64,000 nt of DNA from positions 682,001 to 746,000 of the forward strand of contig NZ_CP085636.1 in assembly GCF_027571385.1 (NCBI RefSeq), in the 5' to 3' direction. Shown here piece by piece: positions 44,249-54,561 of this stretch (the first letter of the stretch is position 1; every line of letters starts with the position of its first letter). The DNA is from Shewanella sp. MTB7. Its GTDB lineage: Bacteria > Pseudomonadota > Gammaproteobacteria > Enterobacterales > Shewanellaceae. Position numbers and translations under genes: made by a program. The notes beneath the pieces were generated by a model that had not been told where the DNA came from, did no database searches, and saw only the letters and a list, made by a program, of their open reading frames with translations.

Positions 44249-45091
44249 TTGATCCATTTCGCTAAAATGCACGGGTTAGGCAATGACTTTATGGTCGTCG
44301 ATGGGGTGACACAAAATGTGTTCTTTTCCCCTGAGCAGATCAAGCGTTTGGCTAACCGAAATTTTGGGATAGGTTTCGATCAATTGTTGTTGGTGGAACC
44401 TCCTTACGATCCCGAACTTGACTTCCATTACCGTATCTTTAATGCCGATGGCGGAGAAGTTGAACAATGTGGCAATGGTGCTCGTTGTTTTGCCAGGTTT
44501 GTTCGAAACAAGGGCTTGACCAATAAGCATAAAATAAAAGTCAGTACTTCCAGTGGCAAAATCACTTTGCGTTTAGAGCGAGATGGAAATGTCACGGTTA
44601 ACATGGGAACACCTGTGTTGGAACCGAACAAGATCCCTTTTCAGGCTAAAAAGGTTGAGAAAACTTACTTGCTGCAAGCGAGTAGTCCAGAGGTGCCGAT
44701 GGAAACATTCCTTTGTGGCGCCATCTCTATGGGCAATCCTCATTGTGTGCTAGAAGTTGATGATATTGATAATGCTGAAGTTGAGCGTATTGGTTCATTG
44801 CTAACTCAAAATGAACGTTTTCCCAAAGGCGTCAATGTTGGCTTTATGCAGATCATTGATGCCGGACATATCAAACTAAGGGTATATGAGCGTGGAGCCG
44901 GGGAAACGCTTGCGTGCGGTACTGGTGCCTGTGCTGCTGCGGCTATAGGTCAGTTACAAGGGAAGTTAAATAAACAAGTTCACGTCGATCTTCCTGGTGG
45001 TACACTGACAATAAATTGGGATGGGGAGGGGAGTCCTTTGTGGATGACCGGACCTGCTGAACACGTATATGATGGACAGATAGCGCAATGA
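44249..45091 (+). CDS. dapF: Diaminopimelate epimerase (probable TTG start)
   Basis: 280 aa from the chosen start. It converts LL- to meso-diaminopimelate for lysine and cell wall. The two catalytic cysteines are visible in [12 protein letters not shown] and [12 protein letters not shown]; the N-terminus reads [16 protein letters not shown]. An ATG at 44240 is in frame, but the GAAGGA at 44235-44240 overlaps it. TTG at 44249 has that Shine-Dalgarno eight bases upstream and gives MIHFAKMHG, close to known DapF starts. It overlaps the DUF484 gene by four bases. Confidence 0.95.
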   Translation: MIHFAKMHGLGNDFMVVDGVTQNVFFSPEQIKRLANRNFGIGFDQLLLVEPPYDPELDFHYRIFNADGGEVEQCGNGARCFARFVRNKGLTNKHKIKVSTSSGKITLRLERDGNVTVNMGTPVLEPNKIPFQAKKVEKTYLLQASSPEVPMETFLCGAISMGNPHCVLEVDDIDNAEVERIGSLLTQNERFPKGVNVGFMQIIDAGHIKLRVYERGAGETLACGTGACAAAAIGQLQGKLNKQVHVDLPGGTLTINWDGEGSPLWMTGPAEHVYDGQIAQ

Positions 45092-45726
45092 CCGACGTTT
45101 CAAAAGAGAAGAAAACCGCCCCATTCGATGAGATACTCATTCGTGAGTTTCTGCTAGATAATCCAGATTTTTTTAATCGTTACCCTGAGCTTTTATTGGC
45201 GATGCGTATTCCTCATACCGAGCGTGGAACCATCTCTTTGGTGGAGCGTAAGCAAGAGATGTATCGCAATAGAGTGCAGCAGCTTGAGGAGGAGATCACC
45301 TCTTTATTGGGCATCGCGTCGCGTAATGAGATGATCTATATGTTCAATACGTCTCTGTCGCTTAAATTGCTGCAGTGTGAAGATCTCGGCGAGCTCAGGC
45401 AAGAGCTATCGGAAGGATTGAAAACCCAATTCCAATTTAGTCAAGTTCGTTTGATCACCGTCCATGATATCGATAGTGAGCTATCTCAAATATGGAGTAA
45501 GCGTCTGAGCCAAGGGTATTACTTTGGACGTCTTACGATTGGAGAATCTAAACGATTATTTGGCAGTGAAGTCGGTTCAGTGGCATTGTCACGGCTGTCA
45601 GAGGAGTGTGGTCAAGTGATTTTTGCTATCGCAAGCCAAGACTCTATGCATTTCCATCCAGAGATGGATAACCTACTATTGGATCAACTAAAACAACTTT
45701 TGGATCATCTGTTACCTAAACTTTAA
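45088..45726 (+). CDS. DUF484 family protein (YigA-like)
   Basis: 212 aa. It fits the DUF484 family that lies between dapF and xerC in many gammaproteobacteria. The N-terminus has the family pattern [21 protein letters not shown], then [30 protein letters not shown], a coiled-coil-like stretch, and a C-terminal GAF-like domain. The function is not established. Its ATG overlaps the dapF stop (ATGA), so co-translation is likely. Confidence 0.9.
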   Translation: MTDVSKEKKTAPFDEILIREFLLDNPDFFNRYPELLLAMRIPHTERGTISLVERKQEMYRNRVQQLEEEITSLLGIASRNEMIYMFNTSLSLKLLQCEDLGELRQELSEGLKTQFQFSQVRLITVHDIDSELSQIWSKRLSQGYYFGRLTIGESKRLFGSEVGSVALSRLSEECGQVIFAIASQDSMHFHPEMDNLLLDQLKQLLDHLLPKL

Positions 45727-45798
45727 GCGTTTTATTACAAATTTCCCAAGTGATCTTTTAGCTGGAAGATCGCGTTCAATCATTTTCATAGGAGCTGT

Positions 45799-46698
45799 AT
45801 GGACGTTAACTGGTTCCAACACTTCGAGCGTTATCTCAGTGGTGAGCGTCGGCTATCGAAACATACTGTTCGCAACTACCTTTTTGAACTAAACCGAGTC
45901 GATCGGCTGCTGGATGATTCAACAACATGGAAAAACCTTTCCCGAGAGCAACTGCAAAGCGTCCTAAGTAAATTACATCGAAAGGGGCTCAGCCCACGTT
46001 CACTCTCATTAACCTTATCTGCCACTAAGCAATTTTGCGAATTTCTAGTTCGCGAAGGCGTGATTCAAGCAAATCCTGCTATTAGTCTAAGTGCGCCTAA
46101 GCAACATAAACCTTTGCCTAAGAACATGGATCTGGATTCTGTGACGCATCTGCTAGAGATTGAGGGGGATGATCCCTTGAGTCTACGGGATAAGGCTATC
46201 ATGGAGTTATTCTATTCATCCGGATTACGATTAGCAGAATTAGCAGCGTTAGATATTAATGATATCGAATTTTCAGAGCGTCTGGTAAAGGTGATGGGTA
46301 AGGGCAGCAAGGAGCGCATTATACCCATAGGAAAAGTGGCTATAAGCGCAATTGAAACTTGGCTAGCGTGTCGACAGGTAATTACCTGTGACAGTGATGC
46401 ACTGTTCGTGACCAATAAAGGTGCTCGCCTGGCCCATAGAAGTATTCAGGCTCGTTTGACCAAATGGGGGCAGCAGCAAGCGTTGAATATGCGGGTTCAT
46501 CCCCATAAGTTACGCCACTCTTTTGCGACTCATATGTTGGAGTCCAGTGCAGATCTACGTGCGGTGCAAGAGTTACTTGGCCATGCAAACCTGTCAACGA
46601 CTCAGATATACACCAGCTTGGATTTTCAGCATTTGGCTAAAGTGTATGATGGTGCTCATCCGAGGGCGACACGAGCGAAAAAGGATAAGAGTGAATGA
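45799..46698 (+). CDS. xerC: Tyrosine recombinase XerC
   Basis: 299 aa, the normal length. With XerD it resolves chromosome dimers at dif and acts in the cytoplasm at division. The SAM-like N-terminal domain (about 1-85) is followed by the catalytic domain with [12 protein letters not shown] (Arg), [11 protein letters not shown] (Lys), [14 protein letters not shown] (His-x-x-Arg), [15 protein letters not shown] (His and the Tyr nucleophile). GGAG stands upstream of the ATG. It overlaps yigB by four bases. It belongs to the conserved dapF-DUF484-xerC-yigB cluster, so it is a housekeeping gene and not a sign of an integron or prophage. Confidence 0.95.
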   Translation: MDVNWFQHFERYLSGERRLSKHTVRNYLFELNRVDRLLDDSTTWKNLSREQLQSVLSKLHRKGLSPRSLSLTLSATKQFCEFLVREGVIQANPAISLSAPKQHKPLPKNMDLDSVTHLLEIEGDDPLSLRDKAIMELFYSSGLRLAELAALDINDIEFSERLVKVMGKGSKERIIPIGKVAISAIETWLACRQVITCDSDALFVTNKGARLAHRSIQARLTKWGQQQALNMRVHPHKLRHSFATHMLESSADLRAVQELLGHANLSTTQIYTSLDFQHLAKVYDGAHPRATRAKKDKSE

Positions 46699-47414
46699 TC
46701 CGTTGCTACATCAACCCCAACAAGATTGGGGCAATTAGTTTTGATCTCGATGATACGCTTTATGATAATCGGCCTATTATTTTAAGGGCTGAGGCTGAAC
46801 TAGAGCGTTTTATGCACCATGCATATCCCTTAACGACTCAGTTTAAAAGAGTTGATTGGTTCGCTTTTAAACGAAACTTACTTAAAGGTCGGCCTGAACT
46901 TTGTCATGATACAGGGTTAGCTCGCATCGTCGTATTGACACAAGGATTATGTCATTTAGGTTACTCAATAGAAGAGGCTGAAATTGGTGCCCGTAAGGGA
47001 CTAAATTGTTTTTTAAAACACCGATCTGATTTCACTGTTTCAAAACCTGTTTTAGCGTTACTTCAAGCATTAGCTCAAAAATATCCCTTGGTCGGTATAA
47101 CCAATGGCAATGTCGATGCTGAGCGTATTGGCTTAGACTCGTTGCTTGATTTTGTACTATCTCCCGGTGACGGCTTACGAATGAAACCTGCGCCAGATAT
47201 GTTTAATATAGCCATTGATAGACTCAATATATCTGCTACGAACTTACTGCATGTGGGTGACAGTCATAGTTCTGATGTGATGGGGGCTAGGTTAGCCGGA
47301 TGTCAGTCAGTATGGCTCAATCCAGGTTTTGGCGTGACAGAAGCTGGAGAGGTTAAAGGTAGCCTGCCTCATATAGAGATAAGCAATATCGAAGAGCTTA
47401 GACTACTCATTTAA
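46695..47414 (+). CDS. yigB: HAD-family phosphatase YigB
   Basis: 239 aa. HAD motifs: [12 protein letters not shown] (motif I, nucleophile Asp), GITNGN (motif II), MKPAPDMF (motif III Lys) and [17 protein letters not shown] (motif IV). The E. coli homologue dephosphorylates FMN and a riboflavin pathway intermediate; substrate use here is inferred. It overlaps xerC by four bases and ends the cluster, followed by a strong terminator. Confidence 0.92.
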   Translation: MIRCYINPNKIGAISFDLDDTLYDNRPIILRAEAELERFMHHAYPLTTQFKRVDWFAFKRNLLKGRPELCHDTGLARIVVLTQGLCHLGYSIEEAEIGARKGLNCFLKHRSDFTVSKPVLALLQALAQKYPLVGITNGNVDAERIGLDSLLDFVLSPGDGLRMKPAPDMFNIAIDRLNISATNLLHVGDSHSSDVMGARLAGCQSVWLNPGFGVTEAGEVKGSLPHIEISNIEELRLLI

Positions 47415-47442
47415 TCTGAATTCGGTTTAATTAAAATGAAAA

Positions 47443-47476
47443 AATAAAATGGCCTATTGAGATAGGCCATTTTATT
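47443..47476. terminator. Bidirectional terminator between yigB and adhesin C
   Basis: A 15-bp stem (AATAAAATGGCCTAT and complement) with a TGAG loop, flanked by A/T tracts on both sides. It lies between two convergent genes, so it can stop both transcripts. Confidence 0.9.
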
Positions 47477-47502
47477 GCTTACGTTAAACTCGGAATATTT
47501 AT

Positions 47503-50500
47503 TTAAGGAATATTGTGTAGATTAGTTAACTCTTCATGCTGTTGACTTGGCTCTGAGGCGTTGGCAAATTGAGTTGGGCTAGCCGATGTGCTTGACGCCG
47601 CTGTATCAATGATCAAGGCGCCTTCTCCATTGCTACCCAGCAGACCTTGAATAATAGAACCTTCAACATCAAGTGTCCCCTCTGTAATGCCAAACTCATC
47701 CCGCAGATCAACGCAATCTAAGGTGATATATTGTTCAGCTTCGCCATCATTATCCACATCGATAGCAATGGTGGTGCTGTTAGTGGTTGCATCGAAGCTG
47801 AAGTCTAAGTGTTGTGCCAACTCTTCAACGCTTATCCCTTGTAGAAGATCGCTTAAGTCTAGCTTGTCATCGGCAACGTTAAAGTCGGTAATATTGTCGG
47901 TGCCTGTATCGCCTTGATTCCAAACAAAGGTATCTTCTCCTAATCCGCCAATGAGCGTATCGTCCCCTAAACCACCAATGAGCAGATCGTTGCCTTCGCC
48001 TCCGATTAACACATCGTTATCGGCTCCGCTAATAAGGACATCATCACCCTCTCCACCATCTAATATGGTATTTCCAAAGATAAGCGTACCACTCGAGCCA
48101 TCTACATCGTTAACAACATAAACACCGTTAAGGACACTGCCATCACTTAGAGTAATGGTATATGTGACCCCCGACTCACCGAGGCCTTTACCTGTATTGT
48201 TATTGAGACTGTCGGTATCAAATGAGAACCAGAATGCATCGCCACTGGTAAAGTCATTCTGTGAGAAATTAGCGGTTAGCACATGGTTATCGGAGGTCAT
48301 TGTTGAGAAAATATCAGCGGCAGAGTCACTAATACCCACAGAATCGCTCCCTAGCGAAATATTACTGTCACTGATATCAAACTTAGCATTGTCGTCTGTA
48401 CCACCACGTAGATTGATTTGGATTTGGCTAATCCATAAACCTGCTGCTAATGTGGTGACCTCAAAGCCAAATTGATTAGCTGTATCATATGTATTCCCTG
48501 CTTTCACTGTTGCGTTGATTTGTGTGCCTAATGGAGGCTGTTTACTTGATTTAGCAATGATGATGTCATTATCGTAGGAGCCTTGTAATCTAGAGGCGTT
48601 TTGGTAATCAATGACAACGTTGGCGGTATCAGAAGTTCCACTACCTGCGAGCGTGTAATTAAAGCTATCGCCCTCATTTGCGTTAACTATTGTGACAATA
48701 CCATTTGCTAAAGAGGTATTGTTGGCACTCCCCGATGTGACGGCGGTGATCTCTGCCCCCTCTGGCGCAGCGTCTCCATGAGTTAAATATTGAGTTAAGA
48801 TGTTCAAATCAGAACCGTTAGCTGAGTTAGTAATAATATTATTGGCATTAGCATCTAACTGAGCATAGTAATCAATATTCATTTCTAGAATAAGTGATGC
48901 AGTATCTCCATCATTATCTATCACACTTATTTCAAATGATTCTTTTTCATTGAGCACATTCTGGTCGAGATTGATCGAATAGCTATACTCTCCCGTTTCG
49001 AAGTTTAGGCTTAACTTGCCTCCTAATAAGGTGGTGAATACTTGAAGTGGATTGGCTGCGTCATACTGATAGACGATATCATCAATGACAATGCTGCTGA
49101 TTTTGCCACCATCGGCCCCAATAAGTACGCCATCGATTCCGGTTGTGAGATTTCCTTTGATTGCATTACCATCAAAATAATTCAGAATAGTACTGGTTAG
49201 ATCGTTGGCATCGTTAACTTTTATGGCGTAATCATCATTACCATTGACCTCTGGATGCGCTATTGGTAGTAGGTAAGTCAGCTGTGCTCCACCGATCCCT
49301 ATTCCATAAGAGATATCTAGTTGGCGGTGACATAAGTTTCCCATAGGTCTTGTTGCTCGGTGTTTACGTGCTCTCCAGAGTTAGGTTGTCCATCTGAGAT
49401 GAAGTAGACAAGGCTTTGATCTGCAACTGGTATTGGTCCGCTGTTCATCACCGTATTGATTGCATCTCTATAGTCGGTTCCTCCATTTGCTGACAGCGAT
49501 TTCAAAGTATCTATCACAGTAGCAATATCATCAACTAACCAGCCTGTGCTTGTCGATGAAGAGGAGAATGTGACTATCTGTACGTTTACATTGCCAGTGG
49601 CATCGACCTCATTGACTAAAGCCGTTAACGCTTCTATTGCTGTTTCAAGGTATGTTTTACCATTACCAGCTGAATTATCCATACTGCCAGAGACATCGAG
49701 TACTAACGTCAAGTTGGTAGTGACTGGGTCTGCTGTCGTCGTTAGGTTCTTGCTAATATTATGCACGATAGGCGCATCATCCTGAATATTAACGGTGAGA
49801 TTGGCAGAGCTGGTATCTCCCAAAGCGTTTTCAAGAGAGTAATTAAATGATTCGCTGGCAATATCCCCCTCAGTATTATTAGACGTAAGAGTGTATTGGT
49901 AATCACCCACCCTGTTATCACCTGTGTCTTGGGTGTACACAATTAATTCACCAAGTGCAGTCGTGACTGTGATAATACCGTTAATAGCAGTAGTACCTTC
50001 TACCTCGGATATCACCGTAGAGCCACTGATTCCTGCATCATTATCCAGAATATTACCTGTGGTGATATGGCTACCATCACCCGCTAGCTCATCAATAGTG
50101 TCAGCAACATGTTCCATCGCTAATGTTTCGAAAATATTTTGACCATCATTAGATAGTTCGCTTTCTCGAGTAAACACAATGCCCAGTTCAGCGAGTACAA
50201 GCGATAACATCTCTTTACCTGCCGTAGCTAAATTTAAGGGCTGGCCAGTCGTAGGATCGATGTAGTTGCTTAATAATTCATGGATAGCAAAAACAATATT
50301 GATATTAGATGCATAACTGGTATCTAAATTAAGGAGTGAGTTAGTTTGCAAGGTGCCATCATCGGTGCCATCACTGAGGTCATTATCAAGCGCTTGCAGA
50401 AAGATGGCCATATTTTCAACATAGTTCATGTTGCTATCAGATAGGGATGTACCAGCGATGTCTTGTAGGAATAATATCGTGCCTTGTATTGCATCGGCAC

Positions 50501-51125
50501 TAAAGCTAGCAATAGTCACGTTACCTATAGTGAAAGTAATCGTGTCGCCAGGATGATAGGCAAACGAACCGTCACTACCCATATCACCAGTAAAACCTTT
50601 TAAGCCTGAAGAGGTGCTATAGGCGATGCCGTTGACAAAATTATCACTGAATTGTGCGATGCTGAAGTTATTGCTTGATTCTGGTGCTAAATCTGCCAAA
50701 GACAAGTTAGTTGTCAGTGGTGTTGAGTTTTCGAATGAAGTATTAAACCCTGAACTTGCTATTGTTTCATCACCACTTCGAGAGACTGAAATATACCCTG
50801 ATCCTGCTTTATTACCATTGGCTCCGCCAGCAGCTGTTTCTGGTAGATCTAGGGTTGGATCTTCCCCTGAGGCAATTAACGCTTGGAGTGCTTCAATCTC
50901 ATCGAGGGCACCGCTATCAAATGGCACTTCTGAGTCTGTATTTGAGTATAGGGAATCATCGGCATATAGAATTTTTAGCTCGGCACCGTCTTCAATAGTC
51001 AGTGTTGAGGCACTTGGCAAAGACTCGCCTGAAGAGATCGTTTGGGTGATGCCATCTAATGTTGTCGTGACTTTTCCGCTAACAAATACAACTTGTCCAT
51101 GTTGTGTCGTGACTAGTGATTCCAT
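47503..51125 (-). CDS. RTX adhesin C with von Willebrand A domain (one frameshift)
   Basis: 3,623 nt; adding one base gives 1,207 aa. It now reads as 51125-49317 and then another frame from 49344 to 47503. The N-terminus is a retention module with TAAG at residues 97-100 after DPTLDLPE. A von Willebrand A domain has an intact DxSxS metal site (LVLDVSGSMD), a GGTDYRDA threonine and FISDGQPNSG aspartate, and is broken at 49317-49330. After it come IGIGGAQLTYLLPIAHPEVNG and a VCBS-like region. The RTX segment GGEGDDVLISGADNDVL...GGLGDDTLIGG is a calcium-binding beta-roll, and the protein ends with a DTFVW-LDLSDLLQG type I secretion domain like that of adhesin B. Role by family: surface adhesion. 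Confidence 0.85.
49317..49330 (-). other. Frameshift in the von Willebrand A domain of adhesin C
   Basis: On the coding strand the frame ...WETYVTAN stops at TAG (49319-49317). The -1 frame gives ...QLDISYGIGIGG, which is the natural continuation of such domains. One base appears lost near AAC-TAGATATC. There is no homopolymer here, unlike in adhesin A, and no obvious slippery heptamer. Confidence 0.85.
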
Positions 51126-51534
51126 TCGAAAACTCCAAGCTATTGAGTGTTAGATTCTTGCCTTGTAAAACGGAAAAAATGAAGCGTTACCACAAGGATA
51201 AATATAGATCCTCAAATGTCAAGGTATGCAACATAACCTATCAACTAATTGGTTTAACTTAACATTTATGTTTTAACGCTGATTATTTGGCTTCTAGTTG
51301 GTAAAACTGAATGGGCTTCTTGGCGTAGTTGGTTGTACTGGTTTTTGCTGGTGATCAGTGTTATATGTTGGTTATTTATTGCTTTGTAGTTTTCCTGTGA
51401 ATGGTGTTTTTTTGACACTTTTTTTGTAGATTAACAAAATACAACTTTAGTTCACGGCGTTGCTTTATCTTAGTCATCATTTTTGCAGCCACGATGATAG
51501 AAATAGATATGTCAGGGGGGATGTTGAGGTGATT
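51126..51534 (-). promoter_or_regulatory. Upstream region of adhesin C
   Basis: About 400 bp with no gene. It is AT-rich and includes a run of T on the plus strand near 51407-51425. The shared elements found before adhesins A and B are not present. No specific site can be named. Confidence 0.3.
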
Positions 51535-51557
51535 AAGCCAGCAATTACTGGCTTTTT
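51535..51557. terminator. Terminator-like hairpin after the ric gene
   Basis: AAGCCAG (51535-51541) and CTGGCTT (51548-51554) form a 7-bp stem with a CAATTA loop. The T-tract is on the plus strand; the minus strand, where ric ends 21 bases earlier, has no clear U-tract. It may weakly end the ric transcript. Confidence 0.45.
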
Positions 51558-51577
51558 ATATTGCCTATTTACGAGGC

Positions 51578-52297
51578 TTATTTATCTGCCAGTGCCAAGG
51601 CTTTAGGGAATAGAATATTGTTCTCAAGATGGATATGTTGTTTTAGGTCAGCTTCAAACTCTGCCAATGTGGCATAACAGACTCGCCATGTGGTGCAGGC
51701 ATGTTCAGGTGGCTGAAAGTCATTGGTTAGCTCATGTAGCTTCTCTAGTATTTTTCCCGCGTCATCATGCTCATGTTGCATCGCATTGATAGGATTGCCT
51801 ATATGGCCGAAGCAGCCGTTGACTATTTCACCAGCAGCCATGGTGCGAATTGCAGGAAATAAAATCCGCTCCTCTTTCATTAAATGAGGTGTCAGGTCAT
51901 CGACCAATGCTCTAATCCAACCAGCCAATGGCTTAATCTCTTCATAGCGTTCCCCGTGTGCCCGTACCATCTTTTGGCTGTATTCAATCAAAAGAGGTGC
52001 TTTTTCTCTGATATAGCTGTGATGCTTTGCTTCAATATAATCGATGAGTTCAGGAACAGGCAGTAGATTGAGTCTATCCTCTTTTTGACCTTGTTGATCA
52101 AGCTTTGTTAGCTCATTTTCAACGATCGATAGTTCGACGTTAGCTTTGTCACAGGCACTGGCTAACGTGCGTCCTCCACCGCAACAAAAATCAATACCAA
52201 ACTGGCTAAATACATGGGCATAACGAAAATCAGCGGCGACAAGACTGCCGACACCTTGCTCAGATAGAGAAACATTAGATTGATGGTTCTGGCTCAT
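51578..52297 (-). CDS. ytfE: Iron-sulfur cluster repair di-iron protein (Ric/YtfE/ScdA)
   Basis: 239 aa. The N-terminal ScdA_N part has VFSQFGIDFCCGGGRTLASAC with the Cys-Cys pair; the C-terminal hemerythrin-like domain offers ligand histidines in EAKHHSYI, HLMKEERILFP, MQHEHDDAG and HIHLENNILFP. The family restores iron-sulfur clusters damaged by nitric oxide or peroxide. It stands alone. A palindrome upstream (52323-52340) may be a nitric-oxide-responsive operator. Confidence 0.93.
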   Translation of the reverse strand: MSQNHQSNVSLSEQGVGSLVAADFRYAHVFSQFGIDFCCGGGRTLASACDKANVELSIVENELTKLDQQGQKEDRLNLLPVPELIDYIEAKHHSYIREKAPLLIEYSQKMVRAHGERYEEIKPLAGWIRALVDDLTPHLMKEERILFPAIRTMAAGEIVNGCFGHIGNPINAMQHEHDDAGKILEKLHELTNDFQPPEHACTTWRVCYATLAEFEADLKQHIHLENNILFPKALALADK

Positions 52298-52322
52298 ACA
52301 TACTCCAAAGCTGCTAAATATT

Positions 52323-52340
52323 TACATGTTTAAATGTATC
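52323..52340 (-). promoter_or_regulatory. Palindrome upstream of ytfE, NsrR-like
   Basis: TACATGTTTAAATGTATC has ACAT/ATGT arms around GTTTAA and lies 26 bases before the ytfE start codon. Known NsrR sites have ATGCATTT-n-AAATGCAT-type arms, so the match is partial. Assignment is by gene function and resemblance only. Confidence 0.3.
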
Positions 52341-52402
52341 ATATTGGCAGCTTTGATAGGGTGCAATCTATTCCCTACTAAAATACTAGGGTAATCACAT
52401 TT

Positions 52403-53527
52403 TCATTGTGCTAGATCATTAATCGGCGTTGTTAAGACAGCATCGGATACCTGTTGCTGTTCCAACATACCGCCCACTCTTAAGAGGTTATTTTGATAAA
52501 ACATAAGGCCGCGATGATCCATGCTGGCTTGTTTTACATACACAGGAGTCAGCCAAGTGTGACTTTTTAGATCAAAGCGATAAAGTGAATTTGATGGTGA
52601 GCTAGGCTGGCCGTTGTAGCCAATGCCATCATAGTTGTATGGATTGTCACTGCCTGCCATGAAGATGAGTTGTTGATTAGGGGCATCGCCGGTTGCTGCC
52701 ATACGGTAGTGTGCTTTTGGATCAAGCTTAATGGTTGAGTTTCGAACTTGTAAAAAAGGGGCCGTTAGTGAGTAATGGGGCAGAGCCTGCCAGTCGATTT
52801 TCAGGTGGTCTTCAGTTTGGATTTTGCCATATAGACAGATAGGAGAGGCCGTGAATGCTCTTGCTTGCTCAAGTCTGGCTTCGACTGTGACGCCATCACA
52901 GAGGACTAATTCATTGCTCACTGCTGCAACTGCCTGACCAAAAACGGCGGGTGCCGGAATAGGCGTTGCTTGAGACCAACGGTCAGTTTGTGTGTCATAC
53001 ACCTGCACCAAATTCACATTGCCGTGTTGATGCCAGCCGCCAAAAAGATAGATATACCTCTGTTGATAACTGAAAGCTGCAGTATCGTCGACGGCGACAG
53101 GCATGTCGGCAATTCGAGTATAGGTGTTATCTTTGAGTGCGTAGCGGTAGTTGTCTGATGTAGATACCTCGTGATGATCTTTTGACACTGTATAGCCACC
53201 AAAGATATATACCTTGTCTTTGATGCCGACAGCTATGCTTGCTAATCTTCCTGGCAATTCTTCAATATGAGGAACGTTCGCGATGGTCTGCCACTGAGTG
53301 TTGGGCTCATTGAGTTTAAGTCGCCAAGCTCTGTTGTGTATCGCTTGATGGCCTTTATCTGAATTTAACCCCATAAAGCTAAACAGATAGTGTTCTCCCT
53401 CACTTGTGGCCAAGGCTATTGCATTATTGGTCACTGGTTCAGGTAAATTAGGAAGGTTAACATTGGGAGAATTAGCCGATGCCAGCAAGGGAAAAAACAA
53501 TAAGAGTAAAGCGGAATGTTTGTGCAT
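52403..53527 (-). CDS. Secreted Kelch-repeat beta-propeller protein (NanM-like)
   Basis: 374 aa. A signal peptide (MHKHSALLLLFFPLLASA) is followed by Kelch blades: KVYIFGGYTV, YIYLFGGWHQ and QLIFMAGSDN. The closest known type is the periplasmic N-acetylneuraminate epimerase NanM/YjhT, but there are no sialic acid genes near it, so sugar mutarotation is only a suggestion. It has no partner gene and lies between ytfE and a broken small frame. Confidence 0.75.
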   Translation of the reverse strand: MHKHSALLLLFFPLLASANSPNVNLPNLPEPVTNNAIALATSEGEHYLFSFMGLNSDKGHQAIHNRAWRLKLNEPNTQWQTIANVPHIEELPGRLASIAVGIKDKVYIFGGYTVSKDHHEVSTSDNYRYALKDNTYTRIADMPVAVDDTAAFSYQQRYIYLFGGWHQHGNVNLVQVYDTQTDRWSQATPIPAPAVFGQAVAAVSNELVLCDGVTVEARLEQARAFTASPICLYGKIQTEDHLKIDWQALPHYSLTAPFLQVRNSTIKLDPKAHYRMAATGDAPNQQLIFMAGSDNPYNYDGIGYNGQPSSPSNSLYRFDLKSHTWLTPVYVKQASMDHRGLMFYQNNLLRVGGMLEQQQVSDAVLTTPINDLAQ

Positions 53528-53595
53528 ATGATGAGTGTTCCATGGGCTAAGTAGCTGACTTTACCATCATAGAATGTTTTTGCATCGACTCAAAA

Positions 53596-54026
53596 TTGGT
53601 GTTTCATAGAAGAGTTATGACGATTCATACCAATCAGTATAAAGATATGATCGCTCAGCGAGAATTTAGCGCCTCTGAGGCAAGGCGACGAGTAAATAGA
53701 ACTGGCAGCTATTTTCAGTTCGATGAAAACTATCCCCATTTTACTACATTGTTTACAGCCCCTCGCCAAAGCAAGCACTCAATATACTGGCTGGTCAAGC
53801 AGGCTATTCAAGTGATAAGCCATTACGAGAGATGCTTGAAGAGATTTATCAACAGACTAGAAGCTTTGCCCAAGAAGCAAAAAATCTAGGCATCCCCAAC
53901 CAATTACTGACTAGCATCGATAACCATATGACAGAAAAGTGTGTATTGATGTCTTTTATCTGCACTTACAAGTTTAACTATGATGTCAATTTCAGTCGTG
54001 ATAGTGGTTCGCTTTACTATTTTTAA
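53596..54026 (+). pseudogene. Broken small reading frame, unknown family
   Basis: One frame (53596-53889) starts MTIHTNQYKDMIAQREFSA from an inner ATG and looks coding up to about FDENYPHFTT. Another frame then reads KQALNILAGQAGYSSDKPL and continues to 54026 (PNQLLTSIDNHMTEKC). The second frame has no good start before 53832, and a TGA closes it at 53721. This looks like one protein of about 130 aa with a frameshift near 53745-53765. No family is recognised; two chance frames are also possible. Confidence 0.3.
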
Positions 54027-54156
54027 TGAGTACAGGAATCCTGCTTGAGTCTTGGATTTAAGTTGAAAGAGCCATGCTTGACTACGCCTAGAATAAAAGA
54101 GTAGTTGAAGGTGGATTCTGGAAGTTGGTTGTTTAATTGGTCAGTATGAAAGAGAG

Positions 54157-54196
54157 GATAAAACAAAAACGGGCTTTTCATTGCTGAAAGCCCGTT
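54157..54196 (-). terminator. Intrinsic terminator of the fis operon
   Basis: On the minus strand a stem AACGGGCTTTCA with complement (one bulged base) is followed by a T-rich tract (GTTTTTGTTTTATC), about 40 bases after the fis stop codon. It is a standard rho-independent terminator. Confidence 0.85.
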
Positions 54197-54237
54197 CTTC
54201 TTTATTGCTGAAAATACAACAACCTAAGACGTGAGTC

Positions 54238-54561
<324 letters not shown>

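Noticed and set aside
45799..46698. Tyrosine recombinase considered as an integrase of a mobile element.
   Set aside because: Its sequence, length and place between DUF484 and yigB identify it as chromosomal xerC; no attachment sites or phage genes are near.
49300..49340. Programmed -1 frameshift as an explanation for adhesin C.
   Set aside because: No slippery X-XXY-YYZ heptamer or strong downstream hairpin was seen; a one-base loss is simpler.
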